Positions 12,401 to 20,850 of a DNA stretch of 64,000 nucleotides are shown here, one piece after another; positions within the stretch are counted from its first letter, which is position 1; each line of letters begins with the position of its first letter. Below the pieces are notes generated by a model. It was given only the letters and a program-made list of their open reading frames with translations, had not been told where the DNA came from and did no database searches. The translations under genes and the position numbers were made by a program. Origin of the DNA: Fratercula arctica (Eukaryota; Chordata; Aves; Charadriiformes; Alcidae). The stretch is taken from the NCBI GenBank assembly GCA_947846985.1, contig CANTUZ010000020.1, positions 7,227,459 through 7,291,458 on the forward strand, read 5' to 3'.

Positions 12401-13344
12401 GACAGAGACATGTCTGTCTTCCTTACCAACCACGACAAAATGAATGAAAAGAAAATTTCCTCCCAGCAGATTAATGGTGGGTGTTCCCTTTTCCTTTTTC
12501 TTGCTTTGTACTTATTGATAACTCTGGCCTTCCCTGTGCTGCCCTTCGCTATTGATACACAGCTAATTCTTCAAGTGACTGTAGTTTGTGGAGTAACTTG
12601 TCTGTTTATTAACTGCTTGTTCTCAGGACTAGCCTTTCCTTTGCATCCAGCATCCAAGAGCTGAAGAGGACGATGTTAAAAAGACAGTATTTCTTAATGT
12701 ACATTTCACCTCTTAAAGCTTGTGGAATGTGATCCCTTGCATGTACTTCAAGGACATCTATGAGCCAAGAGTTAAAGCTTCACACAGGAAATTCAAATAT
12801 CCCTTCTGTTTGAGCTGGCCTGAGTTTCAAAGGCTCCAAAAGATTTTTATATTTTGTGTAAATTGATTGTTTTTATCTTGACTTTCTTCCAGGTAGCCTT
12901 TTTAAAAATTCACGCTAAAACTGTGTGTGTTGTTTCTGGTTACTGTAACAAAGTGCTGAAATGAGAGGGCATCCAGTAAAATATGCTCTCAAAAATGAAG
13001 GAAATAACCCCAGAAAGACTGTTACTGCTGAGTTGCACAACTCAACTCTGTTTAAAATTTGAGTGTGTTTATCATGAACTCACTTCTGTTCATCTTCTAA
13101 CTTTTCTTCCTCAGAACCCTTCCAGCTTCCTTTATGGGGAGTAAACAAAGACCTAGCGCTCTCTCACTCCCACTTTCTGCATCAGCAGTCGGTCCGTGAG
13201 ACCCCACGACCTCCTCGAAGCGAGGGCATTATTGACAGTGACCGGGAACAAGCTGCTTCACCCAGACCTTGCCACAGGTTACGTGACCATAACTTTGATT
13301 TTAACAGGACACGGAACATTCATGACTATAGTGAAACCACGTAA
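291..13344 (+). CDS. LRIG2: LRIG2, 3' three quarters of the gene (12 coding exons, spliced)
   Basis: Leucine-rich repeats and immunoglobulin-like domains protein 2, a type I membrane glycoprotein. Family knowledge: LRIG2 restrains ADAM17 shedding of neogenin, modulates growth-factor and BMP signalling, and is mutated in human urofacial syndrome. Seen here: joined exons 291-434, 690-833, 3569-3649, 4525-4596, 4734-4802, 6210-6373, 7554-7874, 8780-9061, 9849-10298, 10763-10912, 12195-12476 and 13115-13344 give about 795 residues ending in TAA. They encode seven LRRs, an LRR C-terminal cap, three Ig domains with paired Cys and core Trp, a transmembrane helix and a tail. All introns are GT-AG; LRR introns are phase 2, later ones phase 1. 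LRIG2 is chosen over LRIG1 and LRIG3 because of tail words such as [18 protein letters not shown], the short tail, and the MAGI3 neighbour. About 270 N-terminal residues, including the signal peptide, lie upstream of the window. No frameshift or stop was seen. Confidence 0.96.
690..833 (+). CDS. LRIG2: LRIG2 exon: two LRRs
   Basis: 144 bp, 48 codons, two further 24-residue LRRs (words [15 protein letters not shown] and [15 protein letters not shown]). Acceptor TTTCTAG, donor GTAAGT from 834. It has the same length and phase as the preceding exon, as expected for repeat-unit exons. Confidence 0.96.
834..3568 (+). other. LRIG2: LRIG2 intron, 2.7 kb
   Basis: Largest LRIG2 intron in the window. 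It begins GTAAGT and ends CTCCTGCAG. Short open frames inside are not bounded by splice sites or similar to known families. I recognise no repeat or RNA gene in it. Confidence 0.85.
3569..3649 (+). CDS. LRIG2: LRIG2 exon: one LRR (27 codons)
   Basis: 81 bp encoding [18 protein letters not shown] and GLSRLDKL, the slightly longer LRR characteristic of LRIG proteins. Acceptor TCCTGCAG, donor GTACGT from 3650. The phase 2 junctions join in frame to both neighbours. Confidence 0.95.
3650..4524 (+). other. LRIG2: LRIG2 intron, 0.9 kb
   Basis: Intron from GTACGT to CTTTCAG. It contains a small local duplication and inverted repeat around 4270-4325 built from TCTCTAGTCTT and GAAGAA/TTCTTC words. 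Nothing else was recognised. Confidence 0.85.
4525..4596 (+). CDS. LRIG2: LRIG2 exon: one LRR
   Basis: 72 bp, 24 codons: [20 protein letters not shown], one leucine-rich repeat. Acceptor CTTTCAG, donor GTAAGT from 4597; phase 2 on both sides. Confidence 0.95.
4734..4802 (+). CDS. LRIG2: LRIG2 exon: last LRR
   Basis: 69 bp, 23 codons: [20 protein letters not shown], the final leucine-rich repeat before the cap. Acceptor TTACAG, donor GTAAGT from 4803. Confidence 0.95.
4803..6209 (+). other. LRIG2: LRIG2 intron, 1.4 kb
   Basis: Starts GTAAGT, ends TTTCTGCAG. Two adjacent small hairpins sit at 4827-4858 and 4859-4885, just inside the donor (described among the findings). The rest is plain AT-rich intron. 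Confidence 0.85.
6210..6373 (+). CDS. LRIG2: LRIG2 exon: LRR C-terminal cap
   Basis: 164 bp. Encodes the cysteine-rich LRRCT cap: [14 protein letters not shown], then [14 protein letters not shown], then a final DDFVC. The four Cys of the family pattern are present, with an NVS glycosylation sequon. The exon enters in phase 2 and leaves in phase 1, where the LRR-type introns switch to Ig-type introns. Donor GTTTGT from 6374 is non-ideal but joins correctly to the next exon (split Asp codon). Confidence 0.95.
6374..7553 (+). other. LRIG2: LRIG2 intron, 1.2 kb
   Basis: From GTTTGT to TTTTCAG. No repeat, RNA gene or additional exon recognised. Confidence 0.85.
7554..7874 (+). CDS. LRIG2: LRIG2 exon: Ig domain 1
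   Basis: 321 bp, exactly 107 codons, phase 1 at both ends. I-set type Ig domain: first Cys in VTLTCSAV, core Trp in STAWRKD, second Cys in DEGKYQCIV. Sequons NVT, NFT and NYS suggest glycosylation. Acceptor TTTTCAG, donor GTAAGC from 7875. Read-through past the donor would meet a stop within a few codons. Confidence 0.96.
7875..8779 (+). other. LRIG2: LRIG2 intron, 0.9 kb
   Basis: From GTAAGC to TTGGTCCAG. Nothing beyond ordinary intron was seen. Confidence 0.85.
8780..9061 (+). CDS. LRIG2: LRIG2 exon: Ig domain 2
   Basis: 282 bp, 94 codons, phase 1 at both ends. Begins in the linker [16 protein letters not shown]. First Cys in [11 protein letters not shown], core Trp in ISWQKDGG, second Cys in GIYSCMAQN; one NAT sequon. 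Very strongly conserved relative to the human protein as I recall it. Confidence 0.96.
9062..9848 (+). other. LRIG2: LRIG2 intron, 0.8 kb
   Basis: From GTAAGT to GTCACAG. Contains a short T run near 9230. No other feature. Confidence 0.85.
9849..10298 (+). CDS. LRIG2: LRIG2 exon: Ig domain 3, transmembrane helix and juxtamembrane
   Basis: 450 bp, 150 codons, phase 1 at both ends. Ig 3: first Cys in AVLQCIAGG, core Trp in LNWTKDDG, second Cys in KYTCVMSN. A short acidic linker (HEEDGW) follows. The hydrophobic helix, about 24 residues, is encoded by 10184-10255 ([19 protein letters not shown]). The stop-transfer segment YHMRRK then begins the cytoplasmic tail. Donor GTAACG from 10299. Confidence 0.96.
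10299..10762 (+). other. LRIG2: LRIG2 intron, 0.5 kb
   Basis: From GTAACG to CCTTGCAG. An AATAAA word near 10540 has no obvious role. No other feature. Confidence 0.82.
10763..10912 (+). CDS. LRIG2: LRIG2 exon: proximal cytoplasmic tail
   Basis: 150 bp, 50 codons: [19 protein letters not shown], then [20 protein letters not shown]. The [15 protein letters not shown] box is shared with LRIG1; the following residues are LRIG2-specific. Acceptor TTGCAG, donor GTAAGC from 10913. Confidence 0.95.
10913..12194 (+). other. LRIG2: LRIG2 intron, 1.3 kb
   Basis: From GTAAGC to TTTTTCAG. Small open frames on the minus strand near 11,630-11,944 are unsupported. No repeat recognised. Confidence 0.83.
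12195..12476 (+). CDS. LRIG2: LRIG2 exon: cytoplasmic tail
   Basis: 282 bp, 94 codons. Contains the conserved tyrosine- and cysteine-rich box [20 protein letters not shown], then [10 protein letters not shown], and a more variable polar stretch ending SSQQIN. Acceptor TTTTTCAG, donor GTGGGT from 12477, weaker than the other donors of the gene. Confidence 0.95.
12477..13114 (+). other. LRIG2: Last LRIG2 intron, 0.6 kb
   Basis: From GTGGGT to CTTCCTCAG. The upstream reading frame stays open to a stop at 12,662-12,664 and would read as a hydrophobic tail if the intron were retained. I see no sign that this is the normal product. Confidence 0.8.
13115..13344 (+). CDS. LRIG2: LRIG2 last coding exon and stop
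   Basis: 230 bp ending in TAA at 13,342-13,344. Encodes the distal tail: [20 protein letters not shown] early, and [19 protein letters not shown] near the end. The RTRNI-type C-terminus matches the short LRIG2 tail and not the longer LRIG1 tail. Acceptor TTCCTCAG. Confidence 0.93.
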
Positions 13345-13842
13345 GACACTAATACGAAGTCTTGAAAGCAAATCCATATCAACTGACTTTTTGTATTTAC
13401 TACCTCAGGACTAACCCCAAGGCCAAAGATGCTTGTGTACGTGTGTCTACAATTCCAGGCTGACTAAACATGGTCAGGCTCCCTAGGAGGAGACGGCACA
13501 TGCCCTTTTCCCTTGGATTTCTGTGTATTGGAAAATGGGAATGTGCAACAGAACACATGGATGATTAGCGATATCCACAAGAATAGCATTAAACCATGGA
13601 TTTTCTGATGTTGGAAGCAGCCTTTATGTTGGTGTGTGCTTTGAAAATCTCTCAAGAATGCATAGCTATTTCACACTGCATTGTCTGCTTGAAAACAAAT
13701 GTTCAGGGCCTCCGCATGGAATTCCCCAGTAATTGTAAGCATGAAACTCTTGGCCAGCTTTTTGTTGCTTAGACTGTTGGCAAGTGCCTGTTACCAGTCT
13801 AACTTTGGGACTTGTTTTCTCCTATGAATAATGGACTCTAGT

Positions 13843-13914
13843 TGTAAATAAATTTGCATTTATAAATATTTTGTATACACTAAGCATATAAATGTGTTGG
13901 CTGTAATGTAAATA
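13843..13914 (+). promoter_or_regulatory. Candidate proximal poly(A) signal with two Pumilio-type elements
   Basis: AATAAA at 13,847-13,852 overlaps TGTAAATA at 13,843-13,850, and a second TGTAAATA lies at 13,907-13,914. TGTAHATA is the known Pumilio recognition element in mRNA. Function here is inferred from motif matches only. Confidence 0.4.
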
Positions 13915-16519
13915 TATTTTTTATTATGCCAAAGTATGTATCATACTGTTAGTCTTGACAGCTGCATATCAAGCCTTATGGGTTTTGGGTGGTTTTTTTG
14001 GTGGGACTGAAAGCTTGTTTCTGAGGGGATAGAGCTGTCTTTGTTTTGGAAAGAAGTGAATTTACTATAGCTATGTGGTGAAACTGTGATATTTCATTGT
14101 TACATACAACCCTGTATGCATTAAGCCTGGCTTACCTGACTGCAAGCTGATCCATTTCAAGACATGAGCAGAGTTCTAAGTTTTGACCCATTTAAGTGTT
14201 GAGAGAGTCCTTAAATCTCTGTGTCGGGCACCCGTCTGGTCCAGTAGAGCATGAAGCCCTGCAGACCCTGCACTGACAAGCCAGGTTCACCAGGATTCCC
14301 GGCTGGAGCAGCCAACTTCCCAGAAGTTCTTGTACATAGCAAACAAAAAACAGTGCGCAAAATGTTTCCTTCTGGTCATCTGTTAAAATAGCTGTAGGAT
14401 GAGAGTTTTGAGTGGCATCTTCCAGAAGTTTATCTAAGCTTTTAGCTTTAAAAAAAGCCTTTGTATTGTCTGTGTTGCAGCGAGGTCTCCATGTATTTTT
14501 CCTAGCTGACAGTTAAGTGAACTTCTTAAAAGTATATTGTGATGAAAAGCATTGGATGAATTGGGAGAGCGTTTGATAAATAGCCAGTGAACTATGCTGT
14601 GGATTTTGTTTCCTCTGCACAGCCAAGAGGCATATGTAGTTTAAAACACTTGTGTCCTTTTCTGTTGTAAAATATTAGGCAAGATTGTTGCCCTCTTGAG
14701 CTCTCTTAATAGTGGCCAAAATGTTTACATATTTGACAGGTGAGAAATGACACAATATGCAGGGAGCCACTCAGTATTTGAAATCCAGTACTTGCTGAGA
14801 CAGAGGAAGTGCAAACTTCATTAGTTACAGTGGAATGTGCCTGACAAAATTAGGAGGAAGAACATTATAAAGACTTCCTGAAAATTCTTCTGGGAAAATG
14901 CACGTTTGCGTAGCAGTGGTTAAAGACTCCTCAGTGATGGGTGTTCGGCAAGTGTGTTGTGCTCAGCACTAGAGTGCTTCAACATTATGCTCTATATTCA
15001 CGCCTGAAGAGCAAGGGACTTTCTTCCTAGTCATTGTTGCATTTTTTCAAGCCATGGATATGTACTAAAATGAAAACAGCTGCATGGTATATTTTTATAA
15101 AGACAGAAAAACCTATTTGGCCCAGCCCAAGAGAGGTATGTAAGACTTCCCCTTGGTCCATTCCTAGATAGGAGGGGGTGTGAGTGAAGTATCGGATGCA
15201 GTCGTGCAGGATCACAGCTGAAACTCCTGAGACTGTGGATTATTTGAGTAAATGAGTGAGGAAATGCTGGGAAAAAGGATTATTTTCCCACAGCTCTTTG
15301 GGCATGAATAATAGTCAGATCTATGCAAATGAGCACATTATGAAGGGCTCTTACCATGCTCTCACAGCAACTGTGGTTGCTTTGATAGCCAGCAGCTTTG
15401 GTAGGAAGAGGATGTGATTGTCCTTGACCTTTGGATAAAGTAGAGAGAAACACAGGTGTGTGAAACTCTCTTTTTGGGCTCTGACATCTGAAATGTTTTA
15501 ATAACATACAAGCTAAAAGAAGAATCTTAAGTTTGTTTCTCTCTGGTTTTATTTCCTCCAGGCTTTTGCTTTCCAGACAGCATTTAAGACATGGTGCTTA
15601 TTCTCAATCCAAAGTTATCACTCTTGCAGGAACGCAGTACGGTCAGTTTAAATCCAGATGAGAAAGGTCAGGTCATGAAACTACAGCAGCAGAAAAGCCT
15701 CATCCTTTTGGGCTGCTTGCTGCTTTCTCCAGATATTCACACCGGCTGTTATGGCAGAGTGCTTCTTGGCATGTGCAGAGCCATGATTCCCCGCTAGCCG
15801 GCAAATAGCGTGCGCCTGCTGCTGCTCTGTCTCCCATCAGCATTTGGCAAATGCTTATTACGTTTTTCTTTCATCCCTCTCTTTTGTGGAGTTGAGGTAA
15901 TGCAGATCTGTCACAGCACAGCTGTTGATGTCCAGACCTTAGGTGTGCTTTGGGCACAACTCCCTTGTGTGATTGCATTCCCTTTAGGTAGGTAAGATGT
16001 GTTTGGCCAAGACTAAGGCTTTAAAATCAATGCTGTCTGCCCCAGGACAGACTGAAGTGCTAGCTGCACTGATTTCTGGGAGATACTGGCCTGTAAAAGC
16101 CGCCGTGATTAATTAGGACATTTGCATCCTTCCACGAGCAATGGTATCTCTTTAAAGTCCATAAGCTGGCTGTAAATAGGTGAAGCTTCTAAGCAGGTGA
16201 ACACCTTGCTGTACTTAGCATTGTGGAAAAACTTCCTGGGCAGACTTGCAGAAAAAATCCAATGTCTCTTCCCCTCTCCTCCAGGAGGTGCAGACAGGAC
16301 GGAGTGGCCATTCTGTCTTCAGTGAACACAACAGTTTCTTCAGTCAATGCCAAAGTACTAACAATACAGGAACTGGGGATTCATAAAACAGCGTGAGCAA
16401 AGCTGCTTTTGGGCCCTGTTGCTGTTTCCTAGTGTCTATTTATATTTTTTTCACATAAGAATGTATATTTTGTATAGCATGTGTAATATATGTTTGTCTA
16501 TTGTAATATACCTTCATTC

Positions 16520-16525
16520 AATAAA
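16520..16525 (+). terminator. LRIG2: Distal poly(A) signal of LRIG2
   Basis: AATAAA in the context TTCATTCAATAAAATGC, followed within about 30 nt by a CA-rich likely cleavage zone and the downstream GT-rich words GTGTAATTTTGTTAG. It fits the end of the long 3' UTR. Confidence 0.75.
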
Positions 16526-16636
16526 ATGCTATATACATTGAGCATCCAGTGTAATTTTGTTAGTTTGCAGATTAAGTAATTCGTTTTTCTTCTATGATAT
16601 TTTAATTTTCATAGGGGAAAAAATACAGTAAACTTT

Positions 16637-16741
16637 GTCTGGATGTGTTCCTGGGCAGCTGGCTCCAGGTGCCTCTGCTTGAGCAGAGGGTTGGACAAGG
16701 TGACCTCCAGAGGTCCCTTCCAGCCTCACTGGTTCTCTGAT
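16637..16741 (+). mobile_element. CR1 LINE 3' tail fragment
   Basis: Matches the familiar end of avian/reptile CR1 elements: CTGCTTGAGCAGAGGGTTGG, then GACCTCCAGAGGTCCCTTCC, then a worn form of the terminal ATTCTGTGAT repeat. + orientation, about 105 bp, non-coding. It starts about 90 bp beyond the LRIG2 poly(A) site. Confidence 0.85.
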
Positions 16742-19700
16742 CCTTATTTCAGTTTTCCAGCAGGGAACACCCTGTACCCTTTTCTGAAAATGTGCGGGTG
16801 CTTCTCCCACCGCGCTGTTGACTCTGGGCCAGGAGACTTGCAGATCCTTTGAAGTACCAAAGAGATTCGCTTTCTGGCGACAGACTCGGCATAAACGCGT
16901 TGGTGAGAGCATCCCCCCATACCTGCCACAGAAGGGAGAGGTGCCTGCCTCCCACCCTACCAGCCCTTCTAAAAGCCGGCGTAAGTTTTTTTATTCCGTT
17001 GAATAACTTACTGTATTTCTATCACTGTATTCTTGTGCTGGTTCGTGTTTGCTCTCCTGTGCTCCGTTTTGTATGCTTCCCCGTTTTACCTGTTCACAGC
17101 TCTCGGCACCACGCAGCTTTTCCCAAGTTATCCTGAGCTCCTGTACCTGCCTCTTCCTCTGTTTTGCTGACAGGTGAACTTTGCACCCGAGGAAAGCGTG
17201 GTCCAGGAGAGCCGGGTGTACGCGCAGCCTGATGCATGAGTCAGTCACCCGGTCAGCAGGCTGCTGTCGGAGCACAGCACGTGGCAGCCTGCAGCGCAGG
17301 GCTGTCCTCTCCCGGCCGTAGCAGCCAGGGGCTGCCCAGGGGACCAGCTTGGCAGGGAGCGTCCCCAGATGCAGCTGTGGGGAGCGGCAGCCAGCCCGCG
17401 CGGGGCCTCTGCCTTCCTGCCAGCCGCACAGCCGGCTCTGCGGCGGCGCCCAGCACGGCCGCTGCCAGCCCGGCCTTGGGTCCCTGCCTGGTTCTCCATG
17501 GCAACATGCGATGCGTTTGGCAGCGCTGCCCAGTTACTCGTGGCCTGTCTACTCCCACACGCAGGGGAGCGTGTCGTGTCTGTGGGACCTGCGCTGCGCC
17601 ATCTGAGAAGCAAAGCTGGGCTATAAGCAAAGGTCAGTACTCCTGTTGTCACCCTTCACAGCAAGAGTTAAAGGGCTGCCCTTTCTCTTCGTGCAGGATC
17701 TTGACTTCTCTATCTGTCAGCGCACATACCTGATAACCAGGGGTTCCGCTGGTGCCGGTACCCGGCCTCGGGCTGTACCTGCGCAGGCAGGGGACAGCAG
17801 AGCCGCCTCCAGCCAGCTCAGGAGGCTCCTGTGTAGTTACAGACTGCGCCGGGGTTTCCCAGGGGACCGGAGCTGAAGCACTCACAGTGATTGCAGCGTT
17901 CCCCAGATCCTAGCTTTTTGCATGTTCTTCGGTATTTTCAAGCCACTGCAATTGCACGGGGACGGCCTCGATGATGCGAGCCTGCCCCACAAGCCTTGCT
18001 TTATCCAGGAGAGCCAGTGTTGTGAAACCCCACCCCATCCCGTGGTCGTTTCAACAAGATGCTCAGGAAAAACCAGCTATCGCCTTCCCTGGTAAGTTCA
18101 GCTCTCCCTGGCTCATTATGTACATCTCAACCCTGGCACAGTGTCAGAGAACCAACAGCTATTGAAGATAAGATCATGAATAGTTAATGTTCTCAGTTAC
18201 CCAAGCATATTTAAAAATTAACACTGCAGCCTGGTGCTGATGAGATTAAAAAACTGGGTCATCAAAGAGAGGAAAAAACAGAAAACAATTCCGTCTACCC
18301 TCGGGCTTCACTAATGACTGAGTTTTTGTGGAAGATCCTATCCCTTCCTTGCTTTAATCCTTCAGTGGTTTAAAATACTGGATACTTCATTAAACCACCT
18401 TCCCTCCCACCTGCCAGGTTCTTCTCCTCCCCTCCCGCAGGAGTGTTTGGCCACTTGGGATGAGGCTCCAGGCTCGGGAGTGATGGGGCTGGTCGGTGCC
18501 GTGAGCGCCCGCCCCACACACGTCCCCACATGCAGCGCAGGGGCCTGGGCACCGCGGAGCTGGTGGCCACATGACGGCCTGGGTGACCCAGCATGGCGGT
18601 CAGGGAGCGGGCCCCGGGCAGAGGGCACAGCCTGGTGGGACACTCTCCTCCGGGAGCAGCCCCTGGGATCCCTCCAGCCTCCTGCTGGAAAGGCCGTCCT
18701 GTCTCCTCTCCTCATGGGGCGACAGCTTCACCCGCTGCCAAATCGAGCCTGGCGTTTCAAGTCCTTCAGGGTCTGCGCTTAGCAAGGGGATAAGCAAATA
18801 GCTGAGATGGGAAGAGAAGAGTCCTGTGGTCTGTGGGAGCCCCAGCGGGGCTTTGGCAGGGCAGGCTCCGGTGCCAAGGCAGCCGCAGCTCTCGGTGCCA
18901 GCAGCTCTCCCCAGGCTCGGGGCTGCTGTTCCTCACACGTAGGATGCTGAAAGAGGCATGGGATCCTTTCTCAGAATGAAACTAGGCATTCGTAGGCAGA
19001 CAAGAGCATAGGGAACAAATAAACTCTAAATCCTAACTTCTATGGTTTTTGCCCTGAAGGAGCTAACAGGGAGGACCAGCAGCAGGAGCTCACCCTGGCA
19101 AGCGGGCGGCTGCCTGTGGCCAGCAGGAGCGTGGATGGGTGTCTGCCGGGGTGAGCGGCGCAAGGCACCGTGGCTGCCCGTGGATCCCAGGTGAGTGGGG
19201 GCGGCGGTTGGCTCCCGGTGTGCGTCTGCCTGCGTGGTGAGGACGAGGATTCCCCCGCACTTGAGGGGGCAGGTGAGCTCGTACCCGCCGGGATGCGGAC
19301 ATCGAGGCGGGGGGGAGCAGCCCCCGGGAGCCGGAATGCGCCGGGCAGAGCCGGGCCCTGGGCTGCCGCTTGCGTTTCCTTCCCGTGTCTGAGCCGGCTG
19401 TTTCTGGGTCTGCTCGCTCTCGCCGCACCGAGCCGGTCAGGACGGGAATGGGGATGAAATGCAGCACGGCAAAGAACGGGCAACCTTGGAACGTGTCCTT
19501 TAATCAAGGGCCTTTTCTTCCTGCGCCTGGGAGGCAGCCCCGGGCTGGGGCTCCTATTTGCAGGGAAATGGAGCGCTATTAAAGCTACTGTTTATCTCAT
19601 TTTCTCCCAATGAGATGCTATCGATTTGCTCTGTGGAGGGACATACGCTGATTAAATTGTGAGCGTTTATTGACAGGCCCTGACGGCTGCTGCGCTCGGC

Positions 19701-20180
19701 CGCGTGCCAGGGGAGCTGCCGCAGGGTCGCTCCTGCTCTGCTTCCACATTCTGCTGATAACGTTTCGTATCAGGGTTTGTCTTGCGAGCTTGACAGCACT
19801 TCATCCTGCTGAGGGGAAGCCGGCTACAGGCGCAGACAGGGTAGGGGAGCTCCCCCACCCACCCGCTCGGGACCAGCTGTGTCCCACAGCGGGATCCTGG
19901 GGCCGCACTGGGCCAGGGGCTGCTCCTATTCTGTGCTCCGAGATGGCGCCGTCCACCCATTGCTCCCACAGTCCACATCTCCCACCACCCGACCTCGCTG
20001 CCCAGGCCACCCTGGGGAGGTCTCCCCACCCCGGGCTGCGGCTCAGCAGCTTGTCCGGCCGGTGGGACCCCCTCCCGGCCCGTGCTGGGGGTCAGTGGGT
20101 GGTAGTGGCACCGAGGGAAGGGTTAAAGCTCTGTCCCCAGAGCCCTGACGTGGATCACGGCTCTCAATTCCAGCTCATCT
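16742..20180. other. Intergenic DNA, mainly GC-rich
   Basis: No gene supported. 17,230-17,640 and 18,430-18,730 are especially GC-rich, which produces overlapping open frames on both strands that resemble no known protein. An AT-rich island lies at about 18,160-18,370 and a short one at 19,570-19,670. Confidence 0.65.
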
Positions 20181-20850
20181 CTCTTGGCAAAGGCAGATTT
20201 TCTCTAAATGAGATCCTCTTGCACGTAACTTGCGTGTAACACAGGGGATAACTGCTTCGCTCATCACTTTGAAGGTTCAATTTCACATTAGGTTTAATGT
20301 CTTTTCTGAAGACTTATATATGTAATTCACCCCAGCATTTAGAAAAATCTCCTGCGTCCTTGCTAAGATTTATTGTTGATACCATTTTGCCTGATGCTGG
20401 ATGTTGCAGGCGCATCTATCGAACGGTGGGCTGTGATTTGTGACTTGCCAAAGGGGATTTCAGGATGCAGAAATAAATGTGCCCTGCTCGATTAATAGCT
20501 AATAGCCTGCTGAGAGCATCCCTGGCAGCGTGTTTGGCTTGGGAAAGGACTGGCTGAACAGAGCGAGGAGCTGTTCTGCGGAGCAGGACGGATCCCTTTC
20601 AGAAAAATTTTAATTAACTTAAAACAAATGCCCAGGAAAGGGCCAGCCATTAGCCGCCTTTGCTTCCTGAGACTCATCCCTGCTAATTAAGCAGTGTGTC
20701 AGTGCGAGTGACCTACAGTTAACACAGCACCCAATTTGCATTTAAATTAAAAAACATATTTTTAAAATAAAGGTTTCATTAAGCTCTGTTTGTTTGTCTT
20801 TCCAGGCATACGCATTATCAAACCCTTCACTGATTTCCAATGACCGGCTT
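20180..20850. promoter_or_regulatory. AT-rich intergenic islands, candidate regulatory element
   Basis: An AT-rich block within GC-rich surroundings. It contains GCTAATTAAGC near 20,683 and a perfect octamer ATTTGCAT at 20,734-20,741 followed by TTAAATTAAAA. Such homeodomain/POU-type sites fit an enhancer, but this is inferred from composition and motifs only. Confidence 0.3.

Larger units (their letters stand above)
13345..16545 (+). other. LRIG2: LRIG2 3' untranslated region
   Basis: AT-rich, no sustained open frame, and no break before the strong poly(A) signal at 16,520. An earlier AATAAA at 13,847 may give a short form with a 3' UTR of about 0.5 kb. The extent is inferred from the signals; no transcript data are available here. 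Confidence 0.75.
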
